DNA from: Oceanococcus sp.
GTDB lineage: Bacteria > Pseudomonadota > Gammaproteobacteria > Nevskiales > Oceanococcaceae
Direction: 5' to 3'
Length of the DNA stretch: 40,847 bases
Assembly: GCA_030147945.1 (NCBI GenBank)
Contig: JASBUL010000043.1
Location: 1 to 40,847 of the forward strand
The position numbers and the translations under genes are program-made. Of the stretch, positions 8,291-15,668 are shown piece after piece. Position 1 is the first letter of the stretch; each line of letters opens with the position of its first letter. The notes under the pieces are model-generated. The model saw only the letters and a list, made by a program, of their open reading frames with translations. It ran no database searches and was not told the DNA's origin.

Positions 8291-9765
8291 GCGCGGTCTC
8301 CGGCTTCGCCCAGAGCCTGGGCATCAACAATCCAGGTGTCCTTGCTGCCACCGCCCTGTGAGGAATTGACCACCAGCGAGCCTTCCTGCAGGGCCACCCG
8401 GGTCAGACCGCCATTGGTCACGTACTGCTGTTCGGCGGACAGAATGAACGGGCGCAGATCGACATGCCGCGGCGCCAGCCCCTTGGCTGTGAGGGTCGGC
8501 GTGGTGGACAGGTTCAGGCACGGCTGGGCGATCCAGTTGCGTGGGTCCTTGCGCACCTGTGCGATGGTCTTCTTGCGTTGTGCAGGGGTGGAATGCGGGC
8601 CGATCAAAAGGCCGTAGCCACCCGATTCATTGGCCGGTTTGATCACCAGCTCGGCGATGTTGTCGAGCACGTAGGCGCAATCATCCGGTCGCGCGCATTG
8701 CCAGGTCGGCACGTTCGGGATAATCGGCTCCTCACCCAGGTAGTAGCGAATGATGTCCGGCACAAAGGCGTACACCACCTTGTCGTCGGCCACGCCAGCG
8801 CCAGGCGCATTGGCCAGCGCGACCTTGCCGGCCCGCCAGGCGCGCATCAGACCCGGAACCCCGAGTGCGGAGTCGGGACGAAACACCTCCGGGTCCAGGA
8901 ACAGATCGTCGATGCGACGGTAAATCACGTCCACGCGCTGCAGGCCGCCGATGGTGCGCATGTACACGCAATCATCATCCTGCACCACCAGATCGGAGCC
9001 TTCGACCAGATCCACCCCCATTTGCTGGGCCAGATAGGAATGCTCGAAGTAGGCCGAGTTGTAGATTCCGGGGGTCAGCAGCACGATGGTGGGATGGCGG
9101 CTGCCGTTGGGGTTGAGTGCGGCCAGGGTGGCATGCAGCTGGCCGGGGTATTCACCGACCGGGTGGATGTCCTGGTGTTCGAACAGCTCGGGGAAGATGC
9201 GCTTCATGATGGCGCGGTTCTCGAGCATGTACGACACCCCCGACGGTACGCGCAGATTGTCTTCAAGCACGTACATGGTGCCGTCCTTGCCGCGCACCAG
9301 GTCGGAGCCACAGATGTGCGACCAGACGCCGAAGGCCGGTTTGACCCCGACGCATTCGGGACGGAAATTGACCGACTTTTCCAGCACCCAGGATGGAAAC
9401 ACGCCGTCCTTGATGATCTGCTGGTCGGCATAGATGTCGCTGATGAAGCGATTGAGGGCGCTGACCCGCTGCTTCAGCCCGCGTTCTATGCGTTGCCATT
9501 CCTCAAGCAGGATGACACGCGGGATGATGTCGAAAGGCCAGGCGCGGTCGATGGTCGAACCTTCGCTGTACACCGTGAAGCTGATGCCCATGCTGCGGAT
9601 GGCCAGTTCGGCCGCTTCGCGGCGCTGATCCAGCTCATCCTGGCTGAGTTGCGACAGGACCTTGAGTATGCGGGAGGACACCGGTTCGTTGCGCCGCGCC
9701 GGTGACACCAGCTCGTCGTAGAAACCATCCATTTTCAACGCGTTGAACGCGCGCGGCACGCCCAT
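8287..9765 (-). CDS. Circularly permuted ATP-grasp type 2 protein (putative amide ligase)
   Basis: A 492-residue protein of the circularly permuted ATP-grasp family, predicted to join a carboxylate to an amine using ATP. Intact motifs include RAWPFDIIPR (~74-83), the acidic metal/nucleotide motif LEDNLRVPSG with E168 and N170, IKPANESGGYG with K376, and the C-terminal NSSQGGGSKDTWI. The ATG at 9765 is chosen because AGGAG lies eight bases upstream and it falls one base after the stop of the preceding gene; the frame stays open further upstream but only as an out-of-frame overlap with that gene. It ends in a four-base overlap with the alpha-E gene. In this cluster it is the likely active ligase; its paralogue in the fused gene has lost key residues. 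Substrate unknown. Confidence 0.92.
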   Translation of the reverse strand: MGVPRAFNALKMDGFYDELVSPARRNEPVSSRILKVLSQLSQDELDQRREAAELAIRSMGISFTVYSEGSTIDRAWPFDIIPRVILLEEWQRIERGLKQRVSALNRFISDIYADQQIIKDGVFPSWVLEKSVNFRPECVGVKPAFGVWSHICGSDLVRGKDGTMYVLEDNLRVPSGVSYMLENRAIMKRIFPELFEHQDIHPVGEYPGQLHATLAALNPNGSRHPTIVLLTPGIYNSAYFEHSYLAQQMGVDLVEGSDLVVQDDDCVYMRTIGGLQRVDVIYRRIDDLFLDPEVFRPDSALGVPGLMRAWRAGKVALANAPGAGVADDKVVYAFVPDIIRYYLGEEPIIPNVPTWQCARPDDCAYVLDNIAELVIKPANESGGYGLLIGPHSTPAQRKKTIAQVRKDPRNWIAQPCLNLSTTPTLTAKGLAPRHVDLRPFILSAEQQYVTNGGLTRVALQEGSLVVNSSQGGGSKDTWIVDAQALGEAGDRA

Positions 9766-9766
9766 G

Positions 9767-12700
9767 TCAGAACGCTCCTGTGTGTTGTCGCCGCAGGTCC
9801 AGTGTGACGCGGTGGCGGGGATTGAGTTCCGCTGCAGGGAGCTGCACCGGACCGGGGGTGTGACCGAAGGCGAAGAAACGCGCCAGACGGCGGCTTTCCG
9901 CTTCATGACCGTTGACCGGGAAGGTGTCGAAGCTGCGCCCTCCGGGATGATGCACGTGGTAGGTGCAGCCACCGATGGCGCGGCCCGACCAGGTATCAAC
10001 CAGATCGAAGACCAGCGGGTTGTGGGCGCCCACTGTGGGATGCAGGCAGGACCATGGCTGCCACGCGCGGTAGCGGACGCCGGCCACATATTCGCCGCTG
10101 ATGCCGGTCGATTGCAGGGGCAGGCGGCGCCCGTTGCAGAGCACGGCGTAGCGGCTGGTGTCGAGGTTGCGGGCGCTCAGTTGCAGGCGTTCCAGTGAGG
10201 AGTCGACATACCGCGCGGTGCCCCCGCCACCAGGCTCTTCACCCATGGTTGGCCATGGCTCCAGCGCGCCGCGCAGCTCCAGCGTGGTCTCGCCGATGCG
10301 CACCTCGCCGTAGCGTGGAAAGCGGAATTCATAGTGCGGCGCGAACCATGCCGGGTCGAAGGCGAAGCCGGCCTGACGCAGCTCGGCCACAATCGCGTCG
10401 ATGTCCTCGCGCAGATAGTGGGGCAGCAGCATGGCGTCGTGCAGATCACTGCCCCAGTGGCGCAAGGGGCGCTGATACGGCTCGCGCCAGAACCACACCA
10501 GCAGCGCCCGCACCAGCAGCTGCTGGGCCAGGCTCATCTGAGCGTGCGGAGGCATCTCGAAGGCGCGAAATTCGACCAGGCCCAGTCGTCCGGTGGCGGC
10601 ATCTGGCGAGTACAGCTTGTCGATGCAGATTTCCGCCCGGTGTGTGTTGCCGGTGAGATCGGTCAGCAGGTTGCGGAACACCCGGTCGACCAGCCAGGGC
10701 GGTGCCGGTGTCTGCCCCGGCATGGGGATTTCCTTGAGTGCGATGTCGAGCTCATAAAGCAGATCGTCGCGTGCCTCATCCACCCGCGGGGATTGGCTGG
10801 TTGGGCCGATGAACTGACCGCCGAACAGATACGACAGGCTGGGGTGGCGTTGCCAGTAGCGAATCACCGAGGCGAGCAGATCGGGGCGGCGCAGGAACGG
10901 GCTGTCCAGCGGTGTCGCGGCGCCGACCACGATGTGGTTGCCGCCGCCGGTGCCGCAGTGCTTGCCGTCGATCATGAATTTTTCCGTGCCCAGGCGGGCG
11001 CGGCGCGCGGCCTCATACAGCTGGGTGGTGTTGTCGCGCAGCGCGTTCCAGCTCGCAGCGGGATGGATGTTGACCTCGATCACCCCCGGGTCGGGCGTGA
11101 TCTTGATCTGCTCCAGACGCGGGTCGAACGGTGGCGGGTAGCCTTCGATGCGCACCGGTTGATCAAGCTCGGCGGCGCACTGCTCAATGGTGGCGACCAG
11201 CTCAAGATATTCTTCAGCGCGGCGCACCGGTGGCATGAACACGCTGAGCACACCCTGGCCAGGTTCCACGGCCAGAGCGGTGCGGATGCTGCCCGGTGCA
11301 TGATTGCCGCCACCGCTGGGCGGAGGGCGCTGTGGATTGTCGCTGCTGGTCGGGCTTTCGGCGCCCATGCGTGGGGGCAGCGGTGGGCGTGGGCGGGTTG
11401 GATCGTCGGCGATCAGGGGTTCAATACTGCTGCCGGCTGGCAGGCCGACCGCTTCCAGCGGCAGGCGCAGACCAATGCTGGAGTCGCCCGGTATCAGAAA
11501 CAGTTTGCCGCGGCGAAACTGCCACACTTCGGACAGCCAGTGGCGCCCGCGTGCGTCGGATTGCCAGTGTTGTATGGGCAGCACGAAGCCGCGAGGCGCG
11601 CTCAGCGGCTGGCTGAAAATGCGCGTCAGCCGGGCCCGTTTCTCGGGGTCATCGATGTCGGCGTCGGTGACCTCCACATGCGGCGGCAGCTGGCCTTCCT
11701 CGGCCATGCAGTGCAGGGGGTCTTCGTAGGCCGGGACGATGCAGTCCGGGCTGATATGCAGGGCTTGCGTCAGCGCCTGCATCAGCACGCGCGCATCCTC
11801 GACATCGGGCTGGGCGGCTTCGGAATAGGGGGCCAGGCGCTGGCTGTCGCGCCAGATCGGCTCGCCGTCACGCCGCCACACGATGCTGTAAGCCCAGCGT
11901 GGCAAGGACTCGCCCGGATACCATTTGCCCTGACCGAAGCTGATCAATCCACCGCGGGCAAAGATGCGTTGCAGACGTTGTGCCAGCTCAGCTGACAGTC
12001 GCTGTTTGGCCGGACCAACCGCGGCCGTGTTCCATTCTGCGCCCTGCATGTCGTCGATGGAAACGAAGGTGGGCTCGCCGCCCATCGTCAGCCGCATGTC
12101 CAAAGCCTGGATGTCGGCGTCCACCTGTTGGCCCAGGGTGTCTATGGCGTTCCACTGCTCCTCGCTGTAGGGCCGCGTCACGCGTGGCGATTCCGCCAGA
12201 CGTGTCACGGCCATGTGATGGGCAAAGCTCACCTCGCATTCGTCCACAGCGCCGCTGATCGGCGCCGCACTGCCGGGTTCCGGTGTGGCGGACAGCGGGA
12301 TATGCCCCTCACCGGCGAGCAGGCCGGATGTGGGGTCCAGGCCGATCCAGCCGGCGCCGGGAACATAGGCTTCGCACCAGGCGTGCAGATCGGTGAAATC
12401 GTGATCGGTGCCGGAGGGGCCGTCGAGGGCTTCGACATCGGCCTTGAGCTGAATCAGGTAGCCGGATACGAAACGTGCCGCGATGCCACGATGGCGCAGC
12501 AGCTGCACCAGCAGCCAGGCGCTGTCACGGCAGGAGCCGGAGGCCTTGGTCAGGGTTTCGTCCGGCGTTTGCACCCCCGGTTCCATGCGGATGCGGTAGT
12601 CGATGGCGTGCTGCAACTGCTGATTGATCTCGACCAGAAAGTCGACCGTGCGCTGGCCTTTGAGGGTGATGCCCTTGAGGTAGGCGTTGAAGGCTTTGCC

Positions 12701-13069
12701 GCCCTTGCTGCAGCGCAGGTAGGGTGCGAGCTCGCTGCTCAGTTCATCGGCATACTGGAAGGGCACATGCTCGGCGCTGTCTTCGACAAAGAAATCGAAG
12801 GGGCTGAAGACGTCGAGGCGGGCCACCACTTCGACCTCAACATGGAAATGTTCGACCGGCTCGGGGAACACCACGCGGGCCTGCCAGTTGCCTTGCGGGT
12901 CCTGCTGCCAGTTGAGGAAATGGTTCTCAGGACTGATCCGCAGGCTGTACGCCGTAACCGGCGTGCGCGCATGCGGTGCCGGTCGCAGGCGGATAACCTG
13001 CGGTGACATCCTGACCTGACGGTCATAGGCATATTCAGTGCGGTGAATCAATGCCACGGAAATCGACAT
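9767..13069 (-). CDS. Transglutaminase-like domain fused to DUF2126 putative amidoligase
   Basis: A 1100-residue two-part protein, first gene of the cluster. Residues ~1-285 form a transglutaminase-like domain with its N-terminal beta region (MSISVALIHRTEYAYD) and catalytic C180 in GSCRDSAWL, H229 in DLHAWCEAY and D245 in GLDPTSG. Residues ~340-1100 match the DUF2126 family, which Pfam describes as a putative amidoligase related to glutamine-synthetase-type COOH-NH2 ligases; visible blocks include MRLTMGGEPTFVSID, HCGTGGGNHIVVG and RFRAFEMPPHAQMSL-like text (here EFRAFEMPPHAQM). A Pro-rich stretch near residue 600 separates lobes. The ATG at 13069 has a purine-rich site (GAGGA) before it; the frame extends upstream to 13177 but lacks support. 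A sigma-54-like promoter ends ~37 bases upstream. It probably makes or remodels an amide-linked peptide with the downstream ligase; substrate unknown. Confidence 0.9.
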   Translation of the reverse strand: MSISVALIHRTEYAYDRQVRMSPQVIRLRPAPHARTPVTAYSLRISPENHFLNWQQDPQGNWQARVVFPEPVEHFHVEVEVVARLDVFSPFDFFVEDSAEHVPFQYADELSSELAPYLRCSKGGKAFNAYLKGITLKGQRTVDFLVEINQQLQHAIDYRIRMEPGVQTPDETLTKASGSCRDSAWLLVQLLRHRGIAARFVSGYLIQLKADVEALDGPSGTDHDFTDLHAWCEAYVPGAGWIGLDPTSGLLAGEGHIPLSATPEPGSAAPISGAVDECEVSFAHHMAVTRLAESPRVTRPYSEEQWNAIDTLGQQVDADIQALDMRLTMGGEPTFVSIDDMQGAEWNTAAVGPAKQRLSAELAQRLQRIFARGGLISFGQGKWYPGESLPRWAYSIVWRRDGEPIWRDSQRLAPYSEAAQPDVEDARVLMQALTQALHISPDCIVPAYEDPLHCMAEEGQLPPHVEVTDADIDDPEKRARLTRIFSQPLSAPRGFVLPIQHWQSDARGRHWLSEVWQFRRGKLFLIPGDSSIGLRLPLEAVGLPAGSSIEPLIADDPTRPRPPLPPRMGAESPTSSDNPQRPPPSGGGNHAPGSIRTALAVEPGQGVLSVFMPPVRRAEEYLELVATIEQCAAELDQPVRIEGYPPPFDPRLEQIKITPDPGVIEVNIHPAASWNALRDNTTQLYEAARRARLGTEKFMIDGKHCGTGGGNHIVVGAATPLDSPFLRRPDLLASVIRYWQRHPSLSYLFGGQFIGPTSQSPRVDEARDDLLYELDIALKEIPMPGQTPAPPWLVDRVFRNLLTDLTGNTHRAEICIDKLYSPDAATGRLGLVEFRAFEMPPHAQMSLAQQLLVRALLVWFWREPYQRPLRHWGSDLHDAMLLPHYLREDIDAIVAELRQAGFAFDPAWFAPHYEFRFPRYGEVRIGETTLELRGALEPWPTMGEEPGGGGTARYVDSSLERLQLSARNLDTSRYAVLCNGRRLPLQSTGISGEYVAGVRYRAWQPWSCLHPTVGAHNPLVFDLVDTWSGRAIGGCTYHVHHPGGRSFDTFPVNGHEAESRRLARFFAFGHTPGPVQLPAAELNPRHRVTLDLRRQHTGAF

Positions 13070-13117
13070 GCGGCGCGGTCCTCGTTGTGATCCTGAGCGA
13101 GTGTCGAGCCACGACGA

Positions 13118-13134
13118 AGCAATAACCGCGCCAA
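13118..13134 (-). promoter_or_regulatory. Sigma-54-like promoter of the amidoligase cluster
   Basis: On the minus strand the sequence TTGGCGCG-GTTA-TTGCT matches the sigma-54 consensus YTGGCACG-N4-TTGCW with a single mismatch (A to G), and keeps the invariant GG (13131-13132) and GC (13119-13120) separated by ten bases. Transcription would start near 13107, giving a leader of about 37 bases before the ATG at 13069. Position and orientation fit the five-gene cluster. The match was made by eye. Confidence 0.6.
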
Positions 13135-13140
13135 ACATCA

Positions 13141-13263
13141 TGCACAGCCATGACGCAGTTTCGCCGGCGTGTTCCATGATGGGGCTTCATCACTATGCAC
13201 AGGTGCACAGTTTTGAAGCGTTGCCATCAGCAGCACGTTCATAGCGCTTAATAAGGTGCACTG
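13141..13263. repeat. TGCACAG repeats, candidate activator sites
   Basis: The heptamer TGCACAG occurs at 13141-13147, 13196-13202 and 13204-13210, with a one-mismatch copy TGCACTG at 13257-13263. The middle pair forms the near-palindrome TGCAC-AG-GTGCA and lies about 95-105 bases upstream of both predicted sigma-54 start sites, a usual distance for an enhancer-binding activator. The site resembles NtrC half sites in sequence but not in spacing, so the activator is unidentified. Confidence 0.45.
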
Positions 13264-13278
13264 TCCAGCGTACGGAAG

Positions 13279-13295
13279 CTGGCACGTTCTGTGCT
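13279..13295 (+). promoter_or_regulatory. Sigma-54-like promoter of the amidase/lysyl-oxidase genes
   Basis: The plus strand reads CTGGCACG-TTCT-GTGCT, which matches YTGGCACG-N4-TTGCW with a single mismatch (first T of TTGC is G). The invariant GG (13281-13282) and GC (13293-13294) are ten bases apart. The predicted start near 13306 leaves an untranslated leader of about 220 bases before the ATG at 13529, longer than usual, so a second promoter could exist. Confidence 0.5.
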
Positions 13296-13528
13296 ATCTG
13301 CCATGGCAGTTGCCAACCCACTGCGTTTGCACCATGACCGAAGTACTCGGCGGGGGCTCGGGGAAAAAAACGCCATGGTCGGCAGCGAACCTGAGTGGTT
13401 CGCGTCCCGCGATCAGCGCGGACCACAGCGTCAGGGAGTGGAGCGTCCCGGTCGGTCCCACCGTTCGTGGGGATTCGGTGAATGGCCGGCCGGGACGATC
13501 CCGTTACCGTGGAAGTGGAAGTGAACTC

Positions 13529-13849
13529 ATGCCTTATGTATCAACACCCGGCGCTTTGCTCTGGGCCCCACTGGCTGCCGTGCTCAGCCTGTCCGCAGCC
13601 GCCAGCGACCCGGGCGGTCGCGCGCAACGCTATCACCCTGAGGTGATCACCTTGCCGGCCAGCGAACCGCCGCAACTTGACGGCGACGACGCGGTGACGA
13701 CATGCGCTCTGAGCGGCTATTCCCTGGCACCTCAATTCTTTGTCAAACGGGCCAGCCGCGAGCGTCAGATCTGCGCGGCGCAGCCCCCCTCCGACATGCT
13801 CGCCGACAACCACAGTGTGCTCACACTGGAACAACCGGAATCTCATTAA
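13529..13849 (+). CDS. Small exported protein of unknown function
   Basis: A 106-residue protein not recognised as any family. The first ~25 residues look like a signal peptide (PGALLWAPLAAVLSLSAAAS, cleavage probably after AAA or ASA-like residues), and the mature part is short, polar and contains two cysteines (in TTCALSGY and RQICAAQ) that could form a disulfide. The ATG at 13529 is preceded by a purine-rich stretch (GGAAGTGGAAGTGA) and coincides with the start of the signal-like sequence. Its TAA is immediately followed by the GTG of the amidase gene with no gap, so the two are probably co-translated. A small partner or maturation factor for the downstream exported enzymes is possible but only a guess. 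Confidence 0.6.
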   Translation: MPYVSTPGALLWAPLAAVLSLSAAASDPGGRAQRYHPEVITLPASEPPQLDGDDAVTTCALSGYSLAPQFFVKRASRERQICAAQPPSDMLADNHSVLTLEQPESH

Positions 13850-15646
13850 GTGATCAATTTCAAACGCGCGGCGCTGGGCGTCGCGGTTGCAGCGCTGTGC
13901 GCGTGTCAAAGTGATGGTGGGCGCCAGCCGCAGGGCGAAACCGCGGTGTTCGAACTTATCGAAGCCGACATGGCCAGCGTGCATAAGGCCCTGGCCGGTG
14001 AAACTCTGCTTGCCGATGGCTCGGTGCTGAACTGCGAAACCCTGGTGCAGATGTACATTGACCGCATCCTGGCGATCGACAATTTCCCGCAGCCCAGTGG
14101 CGGCTTGCCAGTGCGTGGTGTGTTGCACATCAATGCCCATGCGCTGGATCAGGCGCGGGCGCTGGATGCGCTGTATGCCGAGGAGGGCGTGGGTGATCGT
14201 TACCTGCACTGCATGCCGGTGCTGCTCAAGGACAACTACGACACCTACGATCATCCCTCGACTTCGGGTTCGTATTCCATGCTGGGTCATCAGGCCTCGC
14301 TGGATGCCGATTCGGTGGAAGGGCTGCGCGCCGCCGGGGCGGTCATTCTGGGCAAGGCCAATCAGGACGAATTTGCCTTCTTCACCACCGGGTTTTCGGC
14401 TCGCGCGATTCAGGTCACCAACCCGTACAACACGGCGGAAAGTCCGGCCGGCTCGTCGTCCGGCACGGGCGCATCGATTGCGGCCAACTACGCGCTGGGC
14501 GGCACCGGTTCCGACACCTGCCAGTCGATCCGGCATCCCAGTTCGGTCAACGGGCTGGTCGGCGTACGTCCGAGTCTGGGCGTGATTTCACAGCACGGCA
14601 TTTTTCCGCTGTCGCATGCGCGTGATACCGGCGGCCCGATGACCCGCAATGTGCGCGATGCCGCGCTGATGCTGACGGCGATGGCCGGGGTTGATCCGCG
14701 TGATCCCAAGACCTTGGCGTTCCCCGCAGCGCAGCGTCCGGCCAACTATGCCGATTATCTGGACCGCGCGGCCTATGGCGTCAAAGGCCGGCACATCGGC
14801 ATCGCTCGTCAGATCGGCGCGCTCGAAAGCCCCGCCGGCACCGGTGCACAGGGCGAGTTGATCGAAGCAGCGGTGGCCAAGATGGCCGAGATGGGGGCCT
14901 ACATTCACGACGTCTATCTGCCGGATTTCGAAAACGTGGGCGCGGGTTCACGGCATTTCGATATGAACGATTACTTCCGTCAGTTCGAGGCAGAAGGAGG
15001 GCACAGCCCGCGCCGCTGCGTGTCCAGCGCGTTCAGCAGCGAAGCCAACGGGCGGGCCGATTGCACGCTGGATGAGGGCATCCTCGAAAGCTTGCGGGTG
15101 GGGCCGCGCACCGCTCCGCTGTTTGCACTGGTGGCGGTCGATGATCCGGATCTGGAGCCGACCCAGGAGCAGCTCGATGGCATCGTGGCGCAGCGCAACT
15201 ATGTCACCGCGATGATGGATCAGCTGACCGACGCCGAAGGCCAGCCGGTGCTGGATGCCACCGGTCAGCCGATTCGCCTTGATGCCCTGATCCTGTCGCC
15301 GGGGCCGACCGGCGGGCGGACCTGCGATTTCGGTTCGACCACCCAGATGGGCTCGGTGGTGGTGCCGGTGGGTTTTGATGAATCCGTTGGTGTGCCGCGT
15401 GGCATGGAGATCTTCGTGCGCCAGTTCGATGAAGCCACCGCGCTGGCGATCGCCTACGACTACGAGCAGGCCACTCATCACCGCAAGCCGCCGGATCTGG
15501 TCGCCAGTCCGCTGGCCGATCTGCCGCTGATCGGCGAATTCAATGCCAGTTTGCAGCAGGCCCTGATGACCGCGACTTCGGCGGCGCCGGAAGACCTGCC
15601 GCTGGAGGTTTACCTGCAGGCGCTGTACGAGCTCACCGGCCTTTAA
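13850..15646 (+). CDS. Amidase-signature family lipoprotein
   Basis: A 598-residue amidase of the amidase-signature superfamily, which hydrolyses amides to an acid plus ammonia or an amine. The Ser-cisSer-Lys triad fits exactly: K127 in VLLKDNY, S202 in AGSSSGTGAS and S226 in SDTCQSIRHPS, with the 75- and 24-residue spacings known from fatty-acid amide hydrolase. The usual GGSIR is CQSIR here. The N-terminus is a lipoprotein signal with lipobox LCAC (C19), so the enzyme should be anchored on the periplasmic face of a membrane. The start is the GTG directly after the TAA of the small exported protein. The lysyl-oxidase-like gene follows 22 bases downstream. GatA is excluded by the lipoprotein signal and context; the substrate is unknown. 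Confidence 0.88.
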   Translation: MINFKRAALGVAVAALCACQSDGGRQPQGETAVFELIEADMASVHKALAGETLLADGSVLNCETLVQMYIDRILAIDNFPQPSGGLPVRGVLHINAHALDQARALDALYAEEGVGDRYLHCMPVLLKDNYDTYDHPSTSGSYSMLGHQASLDADSVEGLRAAGAVILGKANQDEFAFFTTGFSARAIQVTNPYNTAESPAGSSSGTGASIAANYALGGTGSDTCQSIRHPSSVNGLVGVRPSLGVISQHGIFPLSHARDTGGPMTRNVRDAALMLTAMAGVDPRDPKTLAFPAAQRPANYADYLDRAAYGVKGRHIGIARQIGALESPAGTGAQGELIEAAVAKMAEMGAYIHDVYLPDFENVGAGSRHFDMNDYFRQFEAEGGHSPRRCVSSAFSSEANGRADCTLDEGILESLRVGPRTAPLFALVAVDDPDLEPTQEQLDGIVAQRNYVTAMMDQLTDAEGQPVLDATGQPIRLDALILSPGPTGGRTCDFGSTTQMGSVVVPVGFDESVGVPRGMEIFVRQFDEATALAIAYDYEQATHHRKPPDLVASPLADLPLIGEFNASLQQALMTATSAAPEDLPLEVYLQALYELTGL

Positions 15647-15668
15647 GGCCACGCACGAAGAGATCAAC

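Larger units (their letters stand above)
13070..13528. other. 459-base divergent intergenic regulatory region
   Basis: No convincing coding region lies here. A plus-strand frame beginning at 13256 is open into the small exported protein gene, but its first ~90 residues have no protein-like character. The region separates the minus-strand amidoligase cluster from the plus-strand exported amidase/lysyl-oxidase genes. It holds two divergent sigma-54-like promoters and several TGCACAG repeats, listed separately. The ~220 bases between the plus promoter and the gene at 13529 hold nothing I recognise, apart from a run of A (GGGGAAAAAAACG-like, about 13360-13371). Confidence 0.7.

Noticed and set aside
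10334..11995. 553-codon plus-strand frame opposite the DUF2126 gene
   Set aside because: Shadow of the strongly supported minus-strand gene.
13256..13528. N-terminal extension of the small exported protein
   Set aside because: It would cover the sigma-54-like promoter, lacks protein-like character, and would bury the signal peptide.
13541..14536. 331-codon minus-strand frame opposite the amidase
   Set aside because: The plus-strand amidase has its full catalytic triad with correct spacing; the antisense product shows no family features.
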